Below, one piece after another: positions 33,613 through 41,615 of a stretch of DNA of 64,000 bases. This DNA comes from Pseudomonas sp. TH31. GTDB lineage: Bacteria > Pseudomonadota > Gammaproteobacteria > Pseudomonadales > Pseudomonadaceae. Position 1 is the first letter of the stretch; each line of letters opens with the position of its first letter. The notes below the pieces were generated by a model, which saw only the letters and a program-made list of their open reading frames with translations, was not told the DNA's origin and ran no database searches. The DNA lies in assembly GCF_016650815.1 (NCBI RefSeq), contig NZ_JAEKEZ010000029.1, positions 248,001-312,000 of the forward strand, given 5' to 3'. Made by a program: the position numbers and the translations under genes.

Positions 33613-34605
33613 TCAGTCGTCGAATTCGCGGCGTTCGGCTTCAATCGCTTCGGCCAGGGCCCGGGCTTCGGCTTCTTCGTCGCTGAGTTCGGGTTTTGGC
33701 TTTTCGAGTGCGGCGACAGCAGCGAGGAGTTTTTCGCGGGCTTCGGCAACGCCCAGCACGTCATCTTCCAGCTCTTCTTCCTGCTCTTCTTCCTGCTCTT
33801 CTTCGATTGTGGCTTCGGGCTCAGACTGAAGTTCAACGTCGATTTCCGGCGCTGGCGGCTCCAAAACCTCTTCGGTTTCAATCACCGCACCATCACGCAA
33901 CAAATCGTCAAAGTCGGTCTTGATCCCCTCCTCCATGGTGTCCAGTTCCAGCAACAGCGTATGGAAACTGGTTTCTTCCTTGGGCTCTTCCGGCTCGGCA
34001 CTGGCGTCGGCCAGTTCCTGCAATCCGGCCGGGACCGGCGCGTCGTCGAAGTCGAGCACCGGGTCCGGTTCCATCTCCCGCAGCTCAGCCAACGGTGGCA
34101 AATCGTCGAGGTTTTTCAGGTTAAAGTGATCAAGAAACGCCTTGGTGGTGGCGAACATCGCCGGTTTTCCGGGTACGTCGCGGTAACCGACGATGCGAAT
34201 CCACTCACGCTCCAACAAGGTCTTGACGATGTGGCTGTTGACCGCCACACCGCGCACGTCTTCGATCTCGCCCCGGGTGATCGGCTGGCGATAGGCGATC
34301 AACGCGATGGTTTCGAGCATGGCGCGGGAATAGCGTTGCGGGCGTTCTTCCCACAAGCGGCCGACCCATGGCGAGAACTTCTCGCGGATCTGCAAGCGAT
34401 AGCCGGAAGCGACTTCCTTGAGCTCAAAAGCACGGCCGTCGCAGGACTTGGCGAGTATCGTCAGGGCTTTCTTGAAGACCGGCGGCTCTGGCCGTTCGCC
34501 TTCCTCGAAGAGTTCGAACAGGCGTTCAAGCGATTGCGGTTTTCCCGAGGCCAACAGAAAGGCTTCAAGCAGTGGCGCCAGCTCGCGGGGTTCAGTCAGG
34601 TTCAT
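33613..34605 (-). CDS. scpB: Segregation and condensation protein B
   Basis: The 330-residue protein has the ScpB paired winged-helix core in the first 190 residues (LAPLLEAFLLASGKPQSLER, TIALIAYRQPITRGEIEDVRGV, VGYRDVPGKPAMFATTKAFLDHF). The rest is an acidic, probably disordered tail with runs of Glu (EEEQEEEQEEELEDD). ScpB joins ScpA and the SMC-like protein in chromosome compaction. It follows scpA by 11 bases. Confidence 0.93.
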   Translation of the reverse strand: MNLTEPRELAPLLEAFLLASGKPQSLERLFELFEEGERPEPPVFKKALTILAKSCDGRAFELKEVASGYRLQIREKFSPWVGRLWEERPQRYSRAMLETIALIAYRQPITRGEIEDVRGVAVNSHIVKTLLEREWIRIVGYRDVPGKPAMFATTKAFLDHFNLKNLDDLPPLAELREMEPDPVLDFDDAPVPAGLQELADASAEPEEPKEETSFHTLLLELDTMEEGIKTDFDDLLRDGAVIETEEVLEPPAPEIDVELQSEPEATIEEEQEEEQEEELEDDVLGVAEAREKLLAAVAALEKPKPELSDEEAEARALAEAIEAERREFDD

Positions 34606-34616
34606 GATTCAACTCG

Positions 34617-35435
34617 TTATTCGGCTCGGGCCCGCACGTGGATCGGCGCGTACGGCTCATTCTGTACCAGCTCGACCAAAGATTCCTTGACCAGTTCGAG
34701 GATGGCCATAAAGGTCACGACCACGCCCAGCCGTCCCTCTTCAGCGGTGAACAGCTCGACAAACGGCACGAAACCGCCGCCCTTGAGCCGTTCCAGCACA
34801 TCGCTCATGCGCTCGCGAGTGGACAATGCCTCGCGACTGACCTGATGGCTTTCGAACATGTCGCCACGGCGCAGGACCTCGGCCATGGACATCAGCAACT
34901 CTTCCAGGCTCACGTCCGGCACCAGCTTGCGTGCCCGGGCTTGCGGGGCATCCAGCTTGGGCACCACCACATCGCGACCAACCCGGCTCAAGCCGTCGAT
35001 GCCTTCGGCTGCTGCCTTGAAGCGCTCGTATTCCTGCAAGCGACGGATCAGTTCGGCCCGGGGATCGTCTTCCTCGGCTTCGATGGATTCGGCGCGCGGC
35101 AGCAGCATCCGCGACTTGATCTCGGCCAGCATCGCGGCCATCACCAGGTACTCGGCGGCGAGTTCCAGGCGCACCGACTGCATCAACTCGACATACCCCA
35201 TGTATTGACGGGTGATTTCCGCCACAGGGATGTCCAGGATGTTGATGTTCTGTTTGCGGATCAGGTACAGCAGCAGGTCAAGCGGGCCTTCGAAAGCTTC
35301 AAGGAACACCTCGAGGGCATCCGGCGGGATGTACAGGTCCAGCGGCATTTCCATGACCGCCTGGCCATAGACCATGGCGAAGGGCAGCTCTTGCTGGGCT
35401 CCGGCCTGACTGTCAACGGGTTCTACTGCAGACAT
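34617..35435 (-). CDS. scpA: Segregation and condensation protein A (kleisin)
   Basis: The 272-residue kleisin has the N-terminal EVFLEAFEGPLDLLLYLIRKQ that binds the SMC neck and a C-terminal winged helix (FVPFVELFTAEEGRLGVVVTFMAILELVKESLVEL) for the SMC head. About 30 residues before the domain may be shorter in reality, since an ATG lies at MEMPLDLYIPP. Its start codon directly abuts the stop of the upstream yciO gene (TAG-ATG). Confidence 0.93.
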   Translation of the reverse strand: MSAVEPVDSQAGAQQELPFAMVYGQAVMEMPLDLYIPPDALEVFLEAFEGPLDLLLYLIRKQNINILDIPVAEITRQYMGYVELMQSVRLELAAEYLVMAAMLAEIKSRMLLPRAESIEAEEDDPRAELIRRLQEYERFKAAAEGIDGLSRVGRDVVVPKLDAPQARARKLVPDVSLEELLMSMAEVLRRGDMFESHQVSREALSTRERMSDVLERLKGGGFVPFVELFTAEEGRLGVVVTFMAILELVKESLVELVQNEPYAPIHVRARAE

Positions 35436-36065
35436 CTAGGCCTCGGCCATGAACGGCGCAGGGTCGCCGCAACCGACGCGGATCACCTGCGGCTCGCCGT
35501 CGGCAAGGTTGATTACCGTGGACGCCTTGATCCCGCCGAAACCGCCGTCGATGATCAGGTCGACCTGGTGCTCCAGCAATTGGCGCATTTCGTGAGGGTC
35601 ACTCAACGGATCGGTGTCGCCGGGCATGATCAGCGTCACGCTCATCAGCGGCTCGCCCAGCTCTTCCAGCAGCGCCAGGGCAATCGGATGGCTCGGCACC
35701 CGCAGGCCAATGGTGCGCTTCTTGGCGTGCAGCAACAGGCGCGGCACTTCGCGAGTGGCGTTGAGGATAAACGTATAAGGCCCAGGTAAATGGGCCTTGA
35801 GGATACGGAAGGTGCCGGTGTCGATCTTGGCGAACAGCCCCAGTTGCGACAGGTCGCTGCAAATCAGCGCGAAGTTGTGCTTGTCGTCCAGCTGACGCAA
35901 GCGGCGTACGCGCTCCACGGCATTCTTGTCGCCGATCTGGCAACCAATGGCATAGGACGAGTCCGTGGGATAAATCACCACCCCGCCTTTGCGGATGATC
36001 TCGACCGCCTGTTTGATCAGGCGCGCTTGCGGGTTTTCCGGATGAATCTGGAAAAATTGACTCAC
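35436..36065 (-). CDS. yciO: YciO, Sua5/TsaC-family protein
   Basis: The 209-residue protein has the YrdC/Sua5 fold: GGVVIYPTDSSYAIGCQIGD, RLRQLDDKHNFALICSDLSQL, LPGPYTFILNAT, TIGLRVPSHPI and SVTLIMPGD. TsaC members make threonylcarbamoyl-AMP for tRNA modification; YciO is a paralogue group whose role is less clear. The GTG at 36065, with AGGTAG eight bases upstream, gives the family start (SQFFQIHPENPQ); an ATG at 36104 would overlap rnm. The gene lies between rnm and scpA. Confidence 0.85.
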   Translation of the reverse strand: MSQFFQIHPENPQARLIKQAVEIIRKGGVVIYPTDSSYAIGCQIGDKNAVERVRRLRQLDDKHNFALICSDLSQLGLFAKIDTGTFRILKAHLPGPYTFILNATREVPRLLLHAKKRTIGLRVPSHPIALALLEELGEPLMSVTLIMPGDTDPLSDPHEMRQLLEHQVDLIIDGGFGGIKASTVINLADGEPQVIRVGCGDPAPFMAEA

Positions 36066-36078
36066 ATTTTCTACCTGT

Positions 36079-36942
36079 TCAGACGGCGGCAATAATTGGG
36101 TCATGTTTGAATCGACACCAAAGCGGTGGCAGATCCTCCGGAACCGGGCGGTATTCACCGATTTCCGACCAGCCTCCAGGGCCATGAAAATCACTGCCGG
36201 CGCTGACCAGCAGACCGAACTCGCGAGCGAGAATGGCCAGGCTGCCCACCTGTTCTGCGGGCTGATGACCATTGACCACTTCGATAGCGTGGCCCCCTGC
36301 TTGAATATAGTCAGAAATCAGGCGGCGACGCTTGCTGCGAGTGAAATCGTAATGCCAAGGGTGCGCCAGGCTGACCCAGGCACCCGCCGCGCGCAGGGTC
36401 GCGACGGTGTCTTCCAGGGTCGGCCAGTGTTGCTTGACATCGCCCAGCTTGCCGGCGCCCAGCCATTTGCGGAACGCTTCGGCGCGATCCTTGACGAAAC
36501 CTTCACGCACCATCCAGTCGGCAAAGTGCGGACGGGCCGGCGCGTTGCCGCTGTCACCCAGCGCCTGTTGCATTGCTCGGGCGCCTTCCATCGCACCGGG
36601 CATGCCTTTCAACGCCAGTTTGCGACTTATTTCTTCGGACCGTAGCCAACGGCCATCGTGCAATCGGGCGATCGCCTCGACCAACGGTGCGGCATTGACG
36701 TCGAAACCGTAGCCCAGCACGTGAATGGTCGCGCCGCCCCAGGTGCAGGACAATTCGACGCCGTTGACCAGTTGCATCCCCAACGCCGTAGCGGCGCTGC
36801 GGGCCTCATCGAGGCCCTCAAGGGTGTCGTGATCGGTCAAGGCCAGGACTCGCACGCCTTTCTCGAACGCACGCGCAACCAGTACCGCAGGCGCCAGGGC
36901 GCCATCGGAGGCCGTGCTATGGCAGTGCAAATCAACATTCAC
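36079..36942 (-). CDS. rnm: PHP-domain 5'-3' exoribonuclease (RNase AM/YciV)
   Basis: A 287-residue PHP phosphoesterase: VDLHCHSTASDGAL (HxH motif), ALTDHDTLEGLDEA, GVELSCTWGGATIHVLGYG, WVSLAHPWHY and SAGSDFHGPG supply the metal ligands. Relatives remove nucleotides from the 5' ends of rRNA precursors and also cleave 3',5'-bisphosphates. The GTG at 36942 fits the family start (NVDLHCHS); a TTG 18 bases upstream is possible. It is divergent from yciB. Confidence 0.88.
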   Translation of the reverse strand: MNVDLHCHSTASDGALAPAVLVARAFEKGVRVLALTDHDTLEGLDEARSAATALGMQLVNGVELSCTWGGATIHVLGYGFDVNAAPLVEAIARLHDGRWLRSEEISRKLALKGMPGAMEGARAMQQALGDSGNAPARPHFADWMVREGFVKDRAEAFRKWLGAGKLGDVKQHWPTLEDTVATLRAAGAWVSLAHPWHYDFTRSKRRRLISDYIQAGGHAIEVVNGHQPAEQVGSLAILAREFGLLVSAGSDFHGPGGWSEIGEYRPVPEDLPPLWCRFKHDPIIAAV

Positions 36943-37029
36943 AGGGCTTTGTAACCTCAAATCAGCTGGCGCTATCGCGCGCCAATATGTTTGTTATTAT
37001 GCCGACACATCCTGCTTCTGGCTGCCACT

Positions 37030-37626
37030 GTGAAACAATTCATCGACTTCATCCCGCTTCTGCTGTTTTTCATCGTCTTCAAAATCGATCCACGGGTCGT
37101 CGAGATCGCCGGTCACGAGGTCACTGTAGGCGGTATTTACAGTGCCACCGCGATGCTGATCATCAGTTCCCTGGTGGTTTACGGCACGCTCTTCATCAAG
37201 CAGCGCAAGCTGGAGAAGAGCCAGTGGCTGACCCTCATCGCCTGCCTGGTCTTCGGTAGCCTGACCCTGGCGTTCCACAGCGAAACCTTCCTGAAATGGA
37301 AAGCCCCGGTGGTGAACTGGCTGTTCGCCCTGGCGTTCATTGGCAGCCACTTCATCGGTGGCCAATTGCTGATCAAACGCATCATGGGCCACGCGCTGAC
37401 CCTGCCGGATCAAGTCTGGACCCGTTTGAACATCGCCTGGATCGGCTTTTTCCTGTTCTGCGGTGCCGCCAACCTGTTCGTCGCCTTCACCTTCCAGAAC
37501 TACTGGGTCGACTTCAAGGTCTTCGGCAGCCTGGGCATGACGCTGCTGTTCCTGGTCGCGCAGGGCATTTACCTGTCCCGCCACCTGCATGACGCCGATA
37601 CCACAACGCCAAAAACCGAGGACTGA
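37030..37626 (+). CDS. yciB: YciB-family inner-membrane septation protein
   Basis: The 198-residue protein has five membrane segments. KQFIDFIPLLLFFIVFK at the start and WKAPVVNWLFALAFIGSHFIGGQLLIKRIMG are characteristic. YciB has been linked to cell envelope synthesis and septation. The start is GTG at 37030, chosen by the family N-terminus. It abuts the YciI-like gene with one base between. Confidence 0.92.
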   Translation: MKQFIDFIPLLLFFIVFKIDPRVVEIAGHEVTVGGIYSATAMLIISSLVVYGTLFIKQRKLEKSQWLTLIACLVFGSLTLAFHSETFLKWKAPVVNWLFALAFIGSHFIGGQLLIKRIMGHALTLPDQVWTRLNIAWIGFFLFCGAANLFVAFTFQNYWVDFKVFGSLGMTLLFLVAQGIYLSRHLHDADTTTPKTED

Positions 37627-37627
37627 C

Positions 37628-37927
37628 ATGCTTTACGCCATCGTTGCTACAGACGTCGCCAACTCCCTGGAAGCCCGCCTCGCTGCACGCCCGGCGCACC
37701 TTGAGCGCCTGCAAGTGCTAAAAGGCGAAGGCCGCATCGTGCTGGCCGGCCCCAACCCTGCCGTCGACAGCAATGATCCGGGCGCGGCGGGTTTCACCGG
37801 CAGCCTGATCGTCGCCGAATTCGACTCCCTGAGCGCTGCACAGGCCTGGGCCGACGCTGACCCGTACATCGTCGCAGGCGTCTACGCCAACGTTTCCGTG
37901 AAGCCGTTCAAGCAAGTCCTGCCCTAG
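37628..37927 (+). CDS. YciI-like protein
   Basis: The 99-residue protein has the YciI ferredoxin-like fold: MLYAIVATDVANSLEARLA, RPAHLERLQVLKGEGRIVLAGP and AQAWADADPYIVAGVYANVSVKPF. The conserved histidine-aspartate pair of the family is the likely active site. No defined function is known. It follows yciB by one base and so shares its transcript. A long inverted repeat begins at its stop codon. Confidence 0.9.
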   Translation: MLYAIVATDVANSLEARLAARPAHLERLQVLKGEGRIVLAGPNPAVDSNDPGAAGFTGSLIVAEFDSLSAAQAWADADPYIVAGVYANVSVKPFKQVLP

Positions 37928-38008
37928 TGCCCTGTCTCACAGATACTGTTCCTCTTTTGACGACGCCTGTTGTCGTCAAAAGAGGAACGTATCCGTGAGA
38001 CAGGACAC
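37926..38008. repeat. Long near-perfect inverted repeat (about 37-bp arms)
   Basis: The left arm starts GTGCCCTGTCTCACAGATAC and continues TGTTCCTCTTTTGACGAC. The right arm is its reverse complement with three to four differences, around a seven-base loop GCCTGTT. It does not match any of the three REP kinds in the window. It could be a strong terminator for yciB and its neighbour, although it lacks a T tail, or a small transposon-derived palindrome. Confidence 0.8.
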
Positions 38009-38120
38009 CCTCTCTTCCCCCGCGATGAACCTTATCGGTTCATCGCGCTCTCAATCGCTCATTATTCTCGTTTGCCTGCCGACAACTTGCCCAATAACTC
38101 GATTGGAATCAGGAGTCGTG

Positions 38121-38534
38121 ATGCGCAAGGGTCCGTTGTGTCTGATGTTGGTGACGTTGTCGATCGTAGGACCCGTGCATGCTGAAGAGGCTGCCAATGG
38201 TGGCAACTCCACGCCGTTGTCCTTGAGCGCCGGTAGCCAGATCAGCGAATTGCAGCAGCGTTTGAAAGCAAGCGAGCAGCGACGAGAAGAACTGAGCAAA
38301 CAACTGCAAAATGCCGATAGCGAGCGTGAAAGCGCCCAGTTGAGCCGGTTGCGCCAAGAGAACCAGCGCCTGAAGCTGCAACTCAAGGAAGCCCAGGCCA
38401 GCAGTCCGCTGCCGCGTCTGCTGACCGACCAGCAACAATGGTTCGTCACCGGGGCCGGGGTAGCGCTATTGGCTCTGCTCTGCGGTATCTTTGCCAGTGG
38501 GGCAAGTCGAAAACGTCGACAATGGCTAAATTGA
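38121..38534 (+). CDS. Membrane-anchored coiled-coil protein, 137 residues
   Basis: A signal peptide (MRKGPLCLMLVTLSIVGPVHA) is followed by a coiled coil (about 40-95, QLQNADSERESAQLSRLRQE), then one membrane segment (WFVTGAGVALLALLCGIFASG) and a short basic tail. This resembles the C-terminal half of TIGR04211/YgiM-type proteins but without their SH3 domain. AGGAG five bases before the ATG decides the start. It ends seven bases before cpxR and may be part of that envelope-stress operon. Confidence 0.75.
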   Translation: MRKGPLCLMLVTLSIVGPVHAEEAANGGNSTPLSLSAGSQISELQQRLKASEQRREELSKQLQNADSERESAQLSRLRQENQRLKLQLKEAQASSPLPRLLTDQQQWFVTGAGVALLALLCGIFASGASRKRRQWLN

Positions 38535-38541
38535 GTGAGTC

Positions 38542-39219
38542 ATGAGCGAGCTGTTATTAATTGATGATGACCAGGAGCTGTGTGAGCTCCTGAGCAGTTG
38601 GTTGAGTCAGGAAGGTTTTGTGGTCCGTGCCTGTCACGATGGCCAGAGTGCCCGCCGTGCGCTGGCTGAATCCTCCCCGGCGGCCGTGGTGCTGGACGTG
38701 ATGCTGCCCGATGGCAGCGGCCTGGAACTGCTCAAGCAATTGCGCAGCGACCACCCGGACTTGCCGGTGCTGATGCTCTCGGCCCGCGGCGAACCGCTGG
38801 ACCGTATCCTCGGCCTGGAACTGGGTGCCGACGACTACCTGGCCAAGCCCTGCGACCCACGGGAACTGACAGCCCGGCTGCGCGCGGTATTACGCCGCAG
38901 TCATCCGGCCGCAGTGTCCAGCCAGCTCGAACTGGGCGACTTGTGCTTCAGCCCGCAGCGCGGCGTGGTCAGCATCGATGAACAGGAATTCACCCTCACC
39001 GTCTCCGAAAGTCGCCTGCTCGAAGCCCTGATCAAGCAACCTGGTGAACCCCTGGATAAACAGGAACTGGCGCAGATCGCTCTCGGGCGCAAGCTGACCC
39101 TGTACGACCGCAGCCTGGACATGCACGTCAGCAACCTGCGCAAAAAGATCGGCCCGCACCCCGACGGTCGCCCGCGCATCATTGCCCTGCGTAGCCGCGG
39201 TTATTACTACAGCCTCTGA
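38542..39219 (+). CDS. cpxR: CpxR-like OmpR-family response regulator
   Basis: The 225-residue protein has a receiver domain (LLLIDDDQELCELLSSWL, phospho-acceptor in VVLDVMLPDGSG, lysine in DYLAKPCDPREL) and a winged-helix DNA-binding domain (LTVSESRLLEALIKQPGE, SLDMHVSNLRKKIGPHPDGRPRI). With the LTXXQ gene and the histidine kinase on the same strand it forms a Cpx-type envelope-stress system, as at the PA3204-PA3206 locus of P. aeruginosa. Confidence 0.9.
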   Translation: MSELLLIDDDQELCELLSSWLSQEGFVVRACHDGQSARRALAESSPAAVVLDVMLPDGSGLELLKQLRSDHPDLPVLMLSARGEPLDRILGLELGADDYLAKPCDPRELTARLRAVLRRSHPAAVSSQLELGDLCFSPQRGVVSIDEQEFTLTVSESRLLEALIKQPGEPLDKQELAQIALGRKLTLYDRSLDMHVSNLRKKIGPHPDGRPRIIALRSRGYYYSL

Positions 39220-39263
39220 TTGCAACGCGATCCCCTTGCGGAATCTGCTGAACGCAAAAAAAT

Positions 39264-39367
39264 CCCCGTAGGAGCTGCCGAAGGCTGCGATCTTTTGATC
39301 TTGATCTTCGGCGATGCTGAAATCGCCAAAGATCAAAAGATCGCAGCCTTCGGCAGCTCCTACGGGG
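39264..39367. repeat. REPIN between cpxR and the LTXXQ gene
   Basis: CCCCGTAGGAGCTGCCGAAGGCTGCGATC and its inverted copy ending CTCCTACGGGG enclose about 104 bases. The match extends beyond the usual arm by four bases. It splits the cpx cluster, so the downstream gene probably needs its own promoter. Confidence 0.88.
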
Positions 39368-39441
39368 ACCGCGTAAAGTCGGTCGGCATCGTGTGATGGT
39401 CGGCGGATGTGGCAGATTTGTCAGGTTCGCTGAAAACCGTC

Positions 39442-39457
39442 TTTACCCAAGCTTTAC
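39442..39457 (-). promoter_or_regulatory. Candidate CpxR binding site
   Basis: TTTAC-CCAAGC-TTTAC, which reads as GTAAA-N6-GTAAA on the minus strand, resembles the CpxR box (GTAAA-N5-GTAAA), with one extra spacer base. It is about 85 bases before the LTXXQ gene, fitting self-control of the cluster. Confidence 0.45.
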
Positions 39458-39539
39458 GCTCCGCTGACCGCCGCTGACCTTGATCTCCGTAATCTGAACT
39501 CATCCGGAACGTACCGGGAACGAGACAAGGAGATTCACC

Positions 39540-39989
39540 ATGCGCAAGACTCTTATCGCTCTGATGTTCGCTGCCGCTCTGCCGACCGTTGCCATGGCCA
39601 TGCCTGAAGGTACCGGCCCGATGGGTGGGCCGATGGACGGCTCGCACCACGGCGGTCAGATGCACGGCATGCACGGCAAAGGCCCGTACAGCCAACTGGA
39701 CCTGAGTCGCGAACAGCGTGAGCAGATCCGCAAAATCATTGGCGAGCAAATGCACGATCGTAAGCAACTGGTCGAAAAATACCTGGAGAAACTCTCCCCG
39801 GCTGACCAGAAAGCCATGAAAGATGAAATGACTGCCAAACATCAGAAAGCCGAAGCCGATGTGCGCGCCATTCTGAAACCGGATCAACAGAAGAAATTCG
39901 ACGAGATCCAGAAAAAACAGGCTGAACGCCGCGCCGAGTGGGCCGAATTCAAGGCCTGGAAAGCGCAACAGCCACAAAAAGCGCAATAA
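39540..39989 (+). CDS. Periplasmic CpxP/Spy-like LTXXQ-type protein
   Basis: The 149-residue protein has a signal peptide (MRKTLIALMFAAALPTVAMA), a His/Met/Gly-rich stretch (GSHHGGQMHGMHGKG) that may bind metal, and a helical body with LDLSREQREQIRKIIGEQM and AILKPDQQKKFDEIQ, variants of the LTXXQ repeat. Spy and CpxP relatives are periplasmic chaperones; CpxP also damps the CpxA kinase. AAGGAG lies well placed before the ATG. The gene sits between cpxR and cpxA. Confidence 0.88.
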   Translation: MRKTLIALMFAAALPTVAMAMPEGTGPMGGPMDGSHHGGQMHGMHGKGPYSQLDLSREQREQIRKIIGEQMHDRKQLVEKYLEKLSPADQKAMKDEMTAKHQKAEADVRAILKPDQQKKFDEIQKKQAERRAEWAEFKAWKAQQPQKAQ

Positions 39990-40001
39990 TGCGTTAACTC
40001 C

Positions 40002-40030
40002 AGACCCAACAGCTCAACACTGTTGGGTCT
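40002..40030 (+). terminator. Stem-loop after the LTXXQ gene
   Basis: AGACCCAACAG-CTCAACA-CTGTTGGGTCT is a perfect 11-bp stem, 12 bases after the stop codon. The following GATGTTACTC lacks a good T run, so it may be a weak terminator or an RNA 3' end protector. Confidence 0.6.
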
Positions 40031-40048
40031 GATGTTACTCAGTTTAAA

Positions 40049-40136
40049 TGTGGGAGCGGGCTTGCTCGCGAAGGCGGTGTATCAGGCAAAGCATTTGTCG
40101 ACTGATACACCGCCTTCGCGAGCAAGCCCGCTCCAC
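40049..40136. repeat. REPIN before cpxA
   Basis: TGTGGGAGCGGGCTTGCTCGCGAAGGCGGTGTATCAG and its inverted copy match over nearly 37 bases per arm, unusually long for this kind of pair. Confidence 0.88.
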
Positions 40137-40163
40137 TTGATTTGCGTTAGTTGAGGATTTACT

Positions 40164-41504
40164 GTGCGCTCATTGTTCTGGCGTATTCTGGCCAGCTTCT
40201 GGCTGGCCATCGCTCTGGTTGCAGGGCTCTCCCTTTTGCTGGGGCACATGCTCAACCAGGACGCTTGGATTCTCAGCCGCCATCCGGGCCTCAACACGCT
40301 GGCCGAAGAGTGGACGCAAACTTACGAAGCCCAAGGCGAAGACGCGGCACAAGCCATCCTGGAACAGCGCAAACGCCAATATCACATCGACGTTCAGGTG
40401 CTCAACGAGAGCGGCGACCCGGTGGTGCGCGGCACTTTCCCACGTCGGGCCGCAGCGTTTGAAGCTCGGCAGAACGATGATGATCGCCGCCTGCCGTGGC
40501 GCCGCCTGACGGCGGAGTACACCAGTGAAAAAACCGGCAACACCTACCTGCTGATCTACCGCATCCCGCACCCGGAACTGGACTCATGGCACCGCGAAAG
40601 CCTGCTCTGGCCGTTGAGTGCGCTGGGTATTGCGCTGGTGGTGCTGACCTTGTTCAGCCTGTTGGTGACGCTCTCGATCACCCGCCCGCTTAGCCGTTTG
40701 CGCGGTGCGGTGCATGATCTGGGGCAAACCACCTATCAGCAGAATAGCCTGGTCAAACTGGCCAACCGACGCGATGAGTTCGGTGTGCTGGCCAACGATT
40801 TCAACCGCATGGGTGCGCGTCTGCAAAGCCTGATCGGCAGCCAGCGGCAACTGCTGCGCGACGTGTCCCACGAACTGCGTTCGCCCCTGGCCCGATTGCG
40901 TATTGCCTTGGCCCTGGCTGAACGCGCCAACCCTGAAGAGCGGGAAAAACTCTGGCCACGCCTGACCCGCGAATGCGACCGGCTGGAAGCCTTGATCAGC
41001 GAAATCCTGGTGTTGGCTCGGGTCGATGCGGATAACGCCAGCGCCGAGGATGTGGATCTCAACGTCTTGCTTCTTACCCTGCAAAAGGATGCGCAACTGG
41101 GCTTCCCGGAACAGACCGTGCGCCTGGATGCCGAGTCGCAACTGAACCTCAAAGGCTGGCCAACCATGATCGAGCGCGCCGTGGACAATCTGCTGCGCAA
41201 TGCCCAGCGCTTTAACCCGGTGGGTCAACCGATTGAAATGCAGGCCTCGCGCCAGGGCGAGCGGATGGTGGTCAGCGTGCGTGACCATGGGCCGGGGGTC
41301 GAAGCAGCGCACTTGAACCTGTTGGGCGAACCGTTCTACCGAGCGCCGGGGCAGACCGCCGCCGGCCATGGCCTGGGGCTGGCGATCGCGCGCCGTGCAG
41401 CCGAGCGCCACGGCGGCAGCCTGGTGCTGGCCAATCACCCGGAAGGCGGGTTTATTGCCAGCCTGGAATTGCCGTTGGTGCCGGGGGCGGTGGTTCAGCC
41501 GTAA
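40164..41504 (+). CDS. cpxA: CpxA-like sensor histidine kinase
   Basis: The 446-residue kinase has two membrane segments (about 5-28 and 150-172) around a periplasmic sensor, a HAMP domain (TRPLSRLRGAVHDLG), the H box LLRDVSHELRSPLARLRIAL, and N, G1 and G2 boxes (DNLLRNAQRF, VRDHGPGV, GHGLGLAIA). The start is GTG at 40164 with TGAGGA upstream. It should phosphorylate the CpxR-like regulator upstream. In P. aeruginosa the partner is also called CpxS. Confidence 0.9.
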   Translation: MRSLFWRILASFWLAIALVAGLSLLLGHMLNQDAWILSRHPGLNTLAEEWTQTYEAQGEDAAQAILEQRKRQYHIDVQVLNESGDPVVRGTFPRRAAAFEARQNDDDRRLPWRRLTAEYTSEKTGNTYLLIYRIPHPELDSWHRESLLWPLSALGIALVVLTLFSLLVTLSITRPLSRLRGAVHDLGQTTYQQNSLVKLANRRDEFGVLANDFNRMGARLQSLIGSQRQLLRDVSHELRSPLARLRIALALAERANPEEREKLWPRLTRECDRLEALISEILVLARVDADNASAEDVDLNVLLLTLQKDAQLGFPEQTVRLDAESQLNLKGWPTMIERAVDNLLRNAQRFNPVGQPIEMQASRQGERMVVSVRDHGPGVEAAHLNLLGEPFYRAPGQTAAGHGLGLAIARRAAERHGGSLVLANHPEGGFIASLELPLVPGAVVQP

Positions 41505-41518
41505 ATGCAGGGGGATGC

Positions 41519-41610
41519 AAAAGATCGCAGCCTCGTTTCACTCGGCAGCTCCTACAAGGTTATGTGAGCACCTGTAGGAGCTGTCGAGTAAAACGAGGCT
41601 GCGATCTCTT
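41519..41610. repeat. REPIN between cpxA and the nitroreductase gene
   Basis: AAAGATCGCAGCCTCGTTTCACTCGGCAGCTCCTAC and GTAGGAGCTGTCGAGTAAAACGAGGCTGCGATCTCTT are inverted arms. The GCCGAAGG of the common kind is replaced in both arms by the matching TCGAGT..ACGAGG variant, so pairing is kept despite change. It separates converging genes. Confidence 0.85.
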
Positions 41611-41615
41611 GACCT

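Noticed and set aside
33277..34845. 522-codon open frame opposite scpB and the DUF1289 gene
   Set aside because: Runs across two real genes, a REPIN and low-complexity Glu codons read as Leu/Phe; no domain.
36066..36272. Longer N-terminus for YciO from an ATG at 36104 or 36272
   Set aside because: It would overlap rnm and lacks family similarity; the GTG at 36065 has a ribosome site and the family start.
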